From Alphaproteobacteria bacterium (GTDB taxonomy: Bacteria > Pseudomonadota > Alphaproteobacteria > Rhizobiales > Rhizobiaceae), in contig JAFKFE010001148.1 in the NCBI GenBank assembly GCA_017308345.1, forward strand, positions 1 through 5,074: a stretch of 5,074 bases of DNA, given 5' to 3'. The translations under genes and the position numbers were made by a program. A model generated the notes under the pieces. The model was not told the origin of the DNA. It made no database searches and saw nothing but the letters and a program-made list of their open reading frames with translations. Numbering within the stretch: position 1 is the first letter of the stretch; the number at the start of each line of letters is the position of its first letter. Below, piece after piece: positions 1-4,511 of the stretch.

Positions 1-80
1 GGAGCGGAGCGTACTTAAGTACGTGAGCACCGGAAGCGCAGGAAGCCGCCGTTTGCAGGCCGGCCTCACCTGAATATCGG
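1..80. repeat. Putative dispersed intergenic repeat with a 14-bp palindrome
   Basis: Non-coding stretch beyond the 3' end of the BrkB-family gene. Positions 10-23 form a perfect palindrome, CGTACTTAAGTACG, and positions 57-66 form a second one, AGGCCGGCCT. The text around the first palindrome (GGAGCGGAG before it, GTGAGCACCGGAAGCGC after it) resembles a sequence I remember recurring between genes in rhizobial and other proteobacterial genomes. That is recollection, not a search. Its position next to the 3' end of a gene would suit a transcription-end or REP-like element, but there is no T-run and the palindrome has no loop. The repeat may extend left of the window. Confidence 0.4.
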
Positions 81-86
81 TACATC

Positions 87-1019
87 TCAACCCACGCGGG
101 CACGCGCCTCCAGATAGCGGCCGATCGCGGCGTTGAGCTCGCCGCCGAGGATGAAGATCGCCAAGATGATGTAGAGGAAGACGACCGCGATCATGATCGA
201 GGCGAGCACGGCATAAGTCGTCACGTAGGACGAGAAATGGTCGAGATAGGTGGCGAAGATGGCCGAGCCGGCGAGCCAGGCGATCAGCGTGAAGACGATG
301 CCCGGTATGATGGAGATGAAGCGCCGCCTGCCGGCCGGCAGCCAGATATGCACGGAAAACAGCCCGATGACGATGACCGTCGAGGCGATGACGTAACGCC
401 ACAGCGTGATGGTGCCCATATAGGGCTTGATCCATTCCAGATGCGCCTCCGCCAGCCTGGCCAGCAGCGGCGCGAACACCAGAAGCACGCTGATGGCGAG
501 GAAGAAGGCCGTGGCGATCAGCACGAAGATGATGCTTTGCACCCTGCGATGGATGATGCCGCGCGTCTCCGTCATACGATAGGCCCGGTTGAGCGAGGTG
601 CGCAGCGCCTCGATGCCGTTCGAGGCGAAGTAGGCGGCGAGCACGACGCCATAGGTCAAGAGGTCGGTTCGCCGGACCGTGAGCACGTTCTGCACCTCGC
701 GCGCGATCGGCTTGGCGATCTGCTCCGGCCATGTGTCGAAGACCAGGTGCACCGCCGTGTCCGAGAATGCCTGCGCGCCGAGGAAGCTTGCCAGCGTCGT
801 GGCGAAGATCAGGAACGGAAACAGCGCCATCAGCGAGGTGATCGCGAGATGGCTGGCCATCGCCCAGCCGTCGTCGGTATTGAAATGGCCGACCGCATCG
901 TAGAGCACGCGTTTGACGGCGACTATATTCCTGAGCAAGGACCCCGCGCTCCGCTCGATTGTGTCGACGCCGCGAATATGGGAAGTGATTGCGGCAAATG
1001 GCAACCCCAGGTCAGACAA
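87..1019 (-). CDS. YihY/virulence factor BrkB family inner-membrane protein
   Basis: Integral inner-membrane protein of the YihY/BrkB family (the family once mis-labelled 'ribonuclease BN'). Its molecular function is not settled; a transport or envelope role is usually assumed. The 310-residue product has about six hydrophobic helices, near residues 59-80, 119-135, 161-187, 206-226, 236-257 and 268-291. Family hallmarks are HFNTDDGWAMASHLA (45-59) before helix 1, the GIEALRTSLNRAYR segment (135-148) after helix 2, and ILGGELNAAIGR (290-301) at the end of the last helix. Length fits the family. The start is uncertain: no ATG lies upstream of residue 53. The longest form begins with TTG at 1019 and would overlap the divergent SDR gene, with only a weak ribosome site. 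An internal TTG at 938 has GGAG ten bases upstream and a promoter-like sequence before it, giving 283 residues. The stop is TGA at 89-87. No neighbour indicates a substrate. Confidence 0.88.
   Translation of the reverse strand: MSDLGLPFAAITSHIRGVDTIERSAGSLLRNIVAVKRVLYDAVGHFNTDDGWAMASHLAITSLMALFPFLIFATTLASFLGAQAFSDTAVHLVFDTWPEQIAKPIAREVQNVLTVRRTDLLTYGVVLAAYFASNGIEALRTSLNRAYRMTETRGIIHRRVQSIIFVLIATAFFLAISVLLVFAPLLARLAEAHLEWIKPYMGTITLWRYVIASTVIVIGLFSVHIWLPAGRRRFISIIPGIVFTLIAWLAGSAIFATYLDHFSSYVTTYAVLASIMIAVVFLYIILAIFILGGELNAAIGRYLEARARVG
975..1004 (-). promoter_or_regulatory. Possible promoter of the BrkB-family gene
   Basis: On the minus strand TTGCCA (1004-999) is followed after 18 bases by CATATT (980-975). 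These match the sigma-70 -35 and -10 consensus at 5 of 6 and 4 of 6 positions. Transcription would begin near 968, leaving about a 30-base leader before the TTG codon at 938, with GGAG at 952-949 as ribosome site. If real, the BrkB reading frame starts at 938, not 1019, and this promoter lies over the start codon of the divergent SDR gene. It was found by eye, and such matches arise by chance, so confidence is low. Confidence 0.3.
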
Positions 1020-1864
1020 CGTCCACCGTCGCGAAAGAGTTGCGCTCCGTCATCGTCACCGGAGCCTCCTCCGGTATCGGCGCCTATTGCGCGCGGGCAT
1101 TGAAGGCGGAAGGCTGGCGGGTCTTCGCAACGGCGCGCAAGCCAGCCGATATCGCCGCGCTCGAGGCCGACGGCCTGGAGGCCTTCTATCTCGACTATCG
1201 GGAGCCCGAATCCATCGCGGCACTGGTCGAGACGGTGCTTGAACGCACCGACGGCACGCTTGACGCGCTGTTCAACAATGGCGCCTACGCCCAGCCCGGC
1301 GCCGTCGAGGACCTGCCGGTCGCGGCGCTTCGCGAGCAATTCGAGGCCAATTTCTTCGGTTGGCACGATCTCACCCGGCGCGTCATGCCGGTCATGCGCC
1401 GCCAGGGGCATGGCCGTCTCGTCCATTGCTCCTCGATCCTCGGACTGGCGCCCGTCCGCTTCCGCGGCGCCTATTCGGCCTCCAAGCATGCCATCGAAGG
1501 GCTGATGCTGTGCATGCGCCAGGAGCTCGAAGGCAGCGGCATCCACCTTTCCCTCATCGAACCGGGACCGGTCACGTCGAAGATCGCCAGCAACGGCCTG
1601 CCCTGGTTTTTGAAGAACATCGACGTCGAGCATTCCGTCCACCGCGCCGACTATCAGGCGCAACTCGCCCGGCTCCAGGCGGGCGGCAGCGTGTCGAAAC
1701 TGAAGCCCGGGCCGGAGGTCGTGCACAAGGCGCTCCGCCACGCGCTTCTGTCACAGCGCCCGCGCCCGCACTATGTGGTAACGGTGCCGGCCAGGATCGG
1801 CGCGGCGCTCAAACGCATCCTGCCGGCATCCCTGCTCTACCGCGTGCTCGCCAGGCGCGCCTGA
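998..1864 (+). CDS. SDR family NAD(P)-dependent oxidoreductase
   Basis: Classical short-chain dehydrogenase/reductase, a soluble Rossmann-fold enzyme that reduces or oxidises a carbonyl/alcohol using NAD(P)(H). From the ATG at 998 it has 288 residues. The cofactor glycine motif TGASSGIG is at 21-28. The usual NNAG motif reads NNGAYAQPG (93-101), a variant I recall in a subgroup of bacterial SDRs. The catalytic tetrad is complete: Asn118 (EANFFG), Ser146 (CSSILG), Tyr159 and Lys163 in YSASK. The EPGPV loop follows at 188-192. The C-terminal extension (about 195-288) resembles the 17-beta-hydroxysteroid/retinol dehydrogenase-like group. The substrate cannot be named. ATG 998 is preferred, with GGGAAG at 980-985 and a longish 12-base spacing; an in-frame TTG at 989 and another at 1040 (just after GCGAAAGAG) are alternatives. 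The 5' end overlaps the divergent BrkB-family frame; the HIG1 gene follows 25 bases after the stop. Confidence 0.92.
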   Translation: MATPGQTTSTVAKELRSVIVTGASSGIGAYCARALKAEGWRVFATARKPADIAALEADGLEAFYLDYREPESIAALVETVLERTDGTLDALFNNGAYAQPGAVEDLPVAALREQFEANFFGWHDLTRRVMPVMRRQGHGRLVHCSSILGLAPVRFRGAYSASKHAIEGLMLCMRQELEGSGIHLSLIEPGPVTSKIASNGLPWFLKNIDVEHSVHRADYQAQLARLQAGGSVSKLKPGPEVVHKALRHALLSQRPRPHYVVTVPARIGAALKRILPASLLYRVLARRA

Positions 1865-1889
1865 CCGAACCTGAACCGGAGCCAGCCAG

Positions 1890-2081
1890 ATGGTCATCGT
1901 CTTCAAGATACTCGCCGTCATCGCCATGGCCGCCGTGGTGATCGTGCTGGTCCGCGGCCTGATCAACATGATGCGCGGCGGCTCCGGCATCACCTCGAAC
2001 AAGCTGATGCAGGCCCGCGTCATGCTGCAGGCGGTGGCCTTGGCGCTGCTGTTGCTGGTGGTCTATTTCTCGCGCAAATAG
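1890..2081 (+). CDS. HIG1-domain / twin-transmembrane small membrane protein
   Basis: A 63-residue protein made of two transmembrane helices (about 4-22 and 45-60) joined by a short polar loop. The loop and start of helix 2 read SNKLMQARVMLQAVALAL (36-53), with the N-K-x-M-x-x-R-V-x-x-Q pattern typical of HIG1 (hypoxia-induced gene 1) domains. Alphaproteobacterial members are usually called twin transmembrane or HIG1-domain proteins. Eukaryotic HIG1 proteins associate with cytochrome oxidase and respiratory supercomplexes; a similar inner-membrane role here is plausible but inferred. The ATG at 1890 has CGGAG at 1877-1881, eight bases upstream. It lies 25 bases after the SDR stop, so it may share that transcript, and 81 bases before the adenosyltransferase gene. 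PF11137 (DUF2909) small two-helix proteins are an alternative family, but the N-K-x-M...R-V...Q signature favours HIG1. Confidence 0.8.
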   Translation: MVIVFKILAVIAMAAVVIVLVRGLINMMRGGSGITSNKLMQARVMLQAVALALLLLVVYFSRK

Positions 2082-2101
2082 CGCGGGGCTCAGCAACTCC
2101 A

Positions 2102-2139
2102 GGAAAAGTGTGACACGGTTTTCCGTCCGGAATTGCGTC
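2102..2139. repeat. Hairpin-forming intergenic repeat fragment
   Basis: In the 81-base spacer after the HIG1 gene, GGAAAAGTG (2102-2110) can pair with CAC (2114-2116) and TTTTCC (2119-2124), leaving a TGA loop and a GG bulge: nine base pairs. TTCC (2121-2124) can instead pair with GGAA (2129-2132), so the two hairpins exclude each other. The text AAAAGTGTGA...CGGTTTTCCGTCCGGAATTGCGTCAAA closely resembles a short sequence I remember between many genes in Mesorhizobium and related genomes, so I read this as one copy or a fragment of a dispersed element. The repeat identity is from memory; the pairing is seen directly. It could act as a weak terminator or mRNA-stability element. Confidence 0.5.
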
Positions 2140-2149
2140 AAACCACTGA

Positions 2150-2156
2150 AGGGGGA
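2150..2156 (+). promoter_or_regulatory. Ribosome binding site that fixes the adenosyltransferase start
   Basis: AGGGGGA lies six bases upstream of the GTG at 2163. The in-frame TTG at 2133 is inside the repeat and has no comparable site. This, and the conserved N-terminus MVRLNKIYTRTGDDGTTG produced from 2163, decide the start. Confidence 0.75.
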
Positions 2157-2162
2157 AGCGGC

Positions 2163-2744
2163 GTGGTCAGGCTCAACAAGATTTACACCCGCACCGGCGA
2201 TGACGGCACGACCGGGCTCGGCACCGGCGAGCGGCGGCTGAAATCCGACCTGCGCGTCGATGCCTATGGCACCGTCGACGAGGCCAATGCCTGCATCGGC
2301 ATGGCCCGCGTCCACACCGGCGCCGGGCATCCCGCGATCGACGCCATGCTGTCGCGCATCCAGAACGACCTTTTCGATCTGGGGGCGGACCTCGCCGTGC
2401 CGGACGACGGCAAGCCGCTGGACTACGAGCCGCTGCGTATCGTCGCCGCGCAGACCCTGCGCGTCGAACAGGACATCGACCTTCTCAACAAGGAACTGCA
2501 GCCGCTGAAATCCTTCGTGCTGAACGGCGGAACGCCGGCCGCCGCCGCGCTCCATCTCGCCCGCACCGTGGCGCGCCGCGCCGAGCGCCTCATGGTGGCG
2601 CTGGCGCAGGATCCGGCCGAGCATCTCAATCGCGAGGCGCTCAGATACATCAACCGCGTCTCGGATTTCCTGTTCGTCGCCGCCCGTGCCGTCAATGACA
2701 ATGGAAAGGCCGACGTGCTATGGGTTCCCGGCAAGAACCGCTGA
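2163..2744 (+). CDS. PduO-type ATP:cob(I)alamin adenosyltransferase
   Basis: Cytoplasmic enzyme, homologous to human MMAB and the PduO N-terminal domain. It transfers the 5'-deoxyadenosyl group of ATP to cob(I)alamin (or cob(I)yrinic acid a,c-diamide) to make adenosylcobalamin. The 193-residue product spans one complete domain. The N-terminal ATP-binding segment TRTGDDGTTGLG is at 9-20, then VDAYGTVDEANA (32-43), FDLGADLAVP (71-80), FVLNGGTPAAA (118-128) and LHLARTVARRAER (130-142). Arg134, Arg138 and Glu141 match in spacing the active-site Arg186, Arg190 and Glu193 of MMAB. NRVSDFLF (164-171) is the family's C-terminal motif. The start is GTG at 2163; a TTG at 2133 would add ten residues from repeat sequence. 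It is often annotated cobO, but it is not the CobA/BtuR family. The rhomboid gene follows 21 bases downstream, probably on the same transcript. Likely users of the product include methylmalonyl-CoA mutase. Confidence 0.95.
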   Translation: MVRLNKIYTRTGDDGTTGLGTGERRLKSDLRVDAYGTVDEANACIGMARVHTGAGHPAIDAMLSRIQNDLFDLGADLAVPDDGKPLDYEPLRIVAAQTLRVEQDIDLLNKELQPLKSFVLNGGTPAAAALHLARTVARRAERLMVALAQDPAEHLNREALRYINRVSDFLFVAARAVNDNGKADVLWVPGKNR

Positions 2745-2765
2745 ATTCGGGGGCGGCAGGGTCCG

Positions 2766-3575
2766 ATGTTCATCCCGCTTTACGACAGCAACAGGCTGCG
2801 CCACATCCGCCTGCAATATGTGACGATCGGCCTGATCGTGGTGAATGCGCTGGTCTATCTGGCGACCACGCTTGGCGGTGAGAACTTCACCAATGCCGCG
2901 GTCCTCGGGCTGGGCTTCATCCCCTCGGTGGTCCATGACAAGGTCGAGCTGTCGCCCGAATTCGTCGTCATCCCCGAGAGCCTCAGCTACCTCACCTATT
3001 CCTTCCTGCACGCCGACATCTTCCATCTCGGCGGCAACATGCTGTTCCTGTGGGTGTTCGGCGACAATGTCGAGGATGCGCTCGGCCACATACGCTACCT
3101 GATCTTCTACCTGGCCTGCGCCGTCGCCGGCGCCTTCTTCCAGGGGCTGGTGGCCTGGGATTCGCAAGTGCCGCTGATCGGCGCCTCCGGCGCCATCGCC
3201 GGCGTCGTCACCGCCTATCTGATCCTCTATCCGCGGGTCAAAGTCTGGGTGCTGGCCTTTGCCCGCATCCCCTTGCGCATCCCGGCCTTCATCCCGCTCA
3301 TCCTCTGGGTCCTGTTCCAGATCGTGATGTTCGCGGCGGGCGGCGAGGACCAGATATCCTGGGCCTGCCATATCGGCGGCATCATCGCCGGATCGATCCT
3401 GGTCCTGGTGCTGCGCAGCCGCGGCGTGCCGCTGCTGGCCGGCGCCGACGGAGAGCCCAATCCAACGCCGAATGCCGAGCAGCGGCCTGTTCCCGTCGAG
3501 CCGGCCGCGAGCGACGGCGACCCGGCGCGGCCGGCGTCGCAATGGGGCCGTGGAGCAGCAACGCCCCGGGACTGA
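2766..3575 (+). CDS. Rhomboid family intramembrane serine protease
   Basis: Inner-membrane protease that cleaves transmembrane segments of other membrane proteins within the bilayer; the substrate is unknown. The 269-residue product has six helices, near 17-36, 82-103, 107-129, 136-155, 172-192 and 198-217, the basic bacterial six-helix rhomboid fold. The catalytic set is complete: Ser141 in GASG (helix 4) and His202 in CHIGG (helix 6), with the HxxxxHxxxN motif of helix 2 (His82, His87, Asn91) forming the oxyanion region. Residues 37-75 form a long loop between helices 1 and 2, in the position of the rhomboid L1 loop. After helix 6 there is a hydrophilic Pro/Ala/Arg-rich tail of about 45 residues (225-269) that looks disordered. 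The ATG at 2766 is 21 bases after the adenosyltransferase stop, with a G-rich stretch (GGCAGGG) upstream as a plausible ribosome site. There is no fused cytosolic domain. Confidence 0.95.
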   Translation: MFIPLYDSNRLRHIRLQYVTIGLIVVNALVYLATTLGGENFTNAAVLGLGFIPSVVHDKVELSPEFVVIPESLSYLTYSFLHADIFHLGGNMLFLWVFGDNVEDALGHIRYLIFYLACAVAGAFFQGLVAWDSQVPLIGASGAIAGVVTAYLILYPRVKVWVLAFARIPLRIPAFIPLILWVLFQIVMFAAGGEDQISWACHIGGIIAGSILVLVLRSRGVPLLAGADGEPNPTPNAEQRPVPVEPAASDGDPARPASQWGRGAATPRD

Positions 3576-3589
3576 ACCGATTTGGGTTC
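3574..3589 (+). other. Small inverted repeat at the rhomboid stop codon
   Basis: GAACC (3574-3578) and GGTTC (3585-3589) pair around a six-base loop, overlapping the last two bases of the TGA stop. The five-pair stem is short and not followed by a T-run, so it is a poor intrinsic terminator by itself. It is recorded as a possible 3'-end structure. Confidence 0.3.
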
Positions 3590-3641
3590 GTCATGGGATA
3601 TTGACGCGCCGATTTGCCGCCACTACGGAAGCTGCACCGTT

Positions 3642-3658
3642 GGGCGGATATTCCGCCC
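3642..3658. terminator. GC-rich perfect hairpin, possible terminator of the rhomboid transcript or etf operator
   Basis: GGGCGGA (3642-3648) and TCCGCCC (3652-3658) are perfect complements around a TAT loop, making a strong seven-pair stem 67 bases after the rhomboid stop. No T-run follows (GGAATG comes next), so it is not a classical rho-independent terminator. It could block 3' exonucleases, act with Rho, or be a protein site ahead of etfB. An alternative pairing, ATTCCG (3650-3655) with CGGAAT (3658-3663), overlaps it. Confidence 0.4.
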
Positions 3659-3686
3659 GGAATGTCGGCTTTCGACAACTCTGACA

Positions 3687-3709
3687 GGGCGCACGCTGCT
3701 ATAGCGCCC
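3687..3709 (+). promoter_or_regulatory. Candidate etfBA promoter/operator: inverted repeat around an extended -10-like sequence
   Basis: GGGCGC (3687-3692) and GCGCCC (3704-3709) are perfect inverted arms 11 bases apart. Between them and into the right arm lies TGCTATAG (3697-3704), which resembles an extended -10 box; CTATAG is close to the rhizobial CTATAT form. No -35 element sits at the right distance: TTCGAC at 3671-3676 is 22 bases from CTATAG and CTGACA at 3681-3686 is only 12. A promoter for etfBA is expected in this spacer, and these arms could be a repressor site over it. This is inference from position. Confidence 0.3.
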
Positions 3710-3719
3710 CGACTATCTC

Positions 3720-3727
3720 AGGAGAGG
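3720..3727 (+). promoter_or_regulatory. Ribosome binding site of etfB
   Basis: AGGAGAGG lies ten bases before the etfB ATG at 3738. It is the strongest Shine-Dalgarno-like match in the window, fitting an abundant electron-transfer protein. Confidence 0.65.
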
Positions 3728-3737
3728 TGACAGGAAA

Positions 3738-4487
3738 ATGAAGATCCTTGTGCCCGTGAAGCGGGTTGTGGACGCCAACGTCAAGGTCCGGGTGAAAGCC
3801 GACGGGCTGGGCGTCGAGCTTGCCAACGTCAAGATGGCGATGAACCCGTTCGACGAGATCGCGGTCGAGGAAGCGATCCGCATCAAGGAAGCCGGCAAGG
3901 CGGAAGAGATCATCGTCGTTTCGGTCGGCCCGCAGCAGGCGCAGGAGACGCTGCGCACGGCGCTCGCCATGGGCGCCGACCGCGCCATCCTGGTCAAGAC
4001 CGACGAGCAGACCGAGCCGCTCGGCGTCGCCAAGGTGCTGAAGGGCGTGGTCGAGGCGGAGAAGCCTGGCCTCGTCATCCTCGGCAAGCAGGCGATCGAC
4101 GACGATTCGAACCAGACCGGCCAGATGCTGGCGGCGCTGCTCGGCTGGTCGCAGGGCACCTTCGCCTCCAAGGTTGAGCTGGCCGGCGATCAAGCCAAGG
4201 TGACGCGCGAGGTCGACGGCGGCCTGCAGACCGTCGAGCTGAAGATGCCGGCGATCGTGACCGCCGACCTTCGCCTCAACCAGCCGCGCTATGCCTCGCT
4301 GCCTAATATCATGAAGGCCAAGAAGAAGCCGCTGGACGAGAAGAGCCCGGCCGACTTCGGCGCCGACGTCAAGCCGCGCCTCAAGGTGGTCAAGACCGAG
4401 GAACCGGGCGGCCGCAAGGCGGGCGTCAAGGTGAAGTCGGTGGCCGAGCTGGTCGAAAAGCTGAAGAACGAAGCCGGCGTGCTCTGA
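3738..4487 (+). CDS. etfB: Electron transfer flavoprotein subunit beta
   Basis: Beta subunit of the soluble heterodimeric ETF, which accepts electrons from acyl-CoA and other dehydrogenases and delivers them to membrane ETF:quinone oxidoreductase. The 249-residue length is normal. The N-terminus [12 protein letters not shown] and [14 protein letters not shown] (35-48) are typical. The AMP-site segment [16 protein letters not shown] (115-130) has the form found in human and other non-bifurcating ETFs rather than electron-bifurcating or FixA types. The ETF-beta signature runs from VTREVDGG to MPAIVTA (155-176). The recognition loop [16 protein letters not shown] (184-199), with Leu188 in the place of human Leu195, docks on partner dehydrogenases. 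The C-terminal arm (about 226-249), which wraps the alpha subunit, is intact. ATG 3738 has AGGAGAGG ten bases upstream. etfA begins 24 bases after the stop, so the two subunits are co-transcribed. The housekeeping form is far more likely than fixA. Confidence 0.97.
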   Translation: MKILVPVKRVVDANVKVRVKADGLGVELANVKMAMNPFDEIAVEEAIRIKEAGKAEEIIVVSVGPQQAQETLRTALAMGADRAILVKTDEQTEPLGVAKVLKGVVEAEKPGLVILGKQAIDDDSNQTGQMLAALLGWSQGTFASKVELAGDQAKVTREVDGGLQTVELKMPAIVTADLRLNQPRYASLPNIMKAKKKPLDEKSPADFGADVKPRLKVVKTEEPGGRKAGVKVKSVAELVEKLKNEAGVL

Positions 4488-4511
4488 AGCGATCGGGAAA
4501 GGATCAAGAAA

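Noticed and set aside
237..1103. Long plus-strand open frame of 288 codons opposite the BrkB-family gene
   Set aside because: Antisense shadow in high-GC DNA: its product is rich in Asp, Arg, Gly and His with no fold or motif, while the minus strand encodes a clear six-helix family member.
923..1741. Long minus-strand open frame opposite the SDR gene
   Set aside because: The plus strand carries a full SDR motif set; the antisense product has only low-complexity composition. Similar antisense frames opposite the adenosyltransferase (1809-2624), rhomboid (2718-3542) and etfB (3699-4538) genes fail for the same reason.
1852..1863. Perfect 12-bp palindrome CAGGCGCGCCTG at the SDR stop, considered as a terminator
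   Set aside because: It has no loop and no T-run, most of it is coding sequence for the last SDR residues, and the next gene starts 25 bases later. More likely chance in GC-rich DNA.
2082..2162. Cobalamin riboswitch ahead of the adenosyltransferase gene
   Set aside because: The spacer is only 81 bases and lacks the conserved B12-box sequence; known cobalamin riboswitches are about 200 bases.
2133..2162. Upstream TTG start for the adenosyltransferase
   Set aside because: It would add ten residues from repeat sequence before the conserved N-terminus and lacks a ribosome site, whereas GTG 2163 has AGGGGGA six bases upstream.
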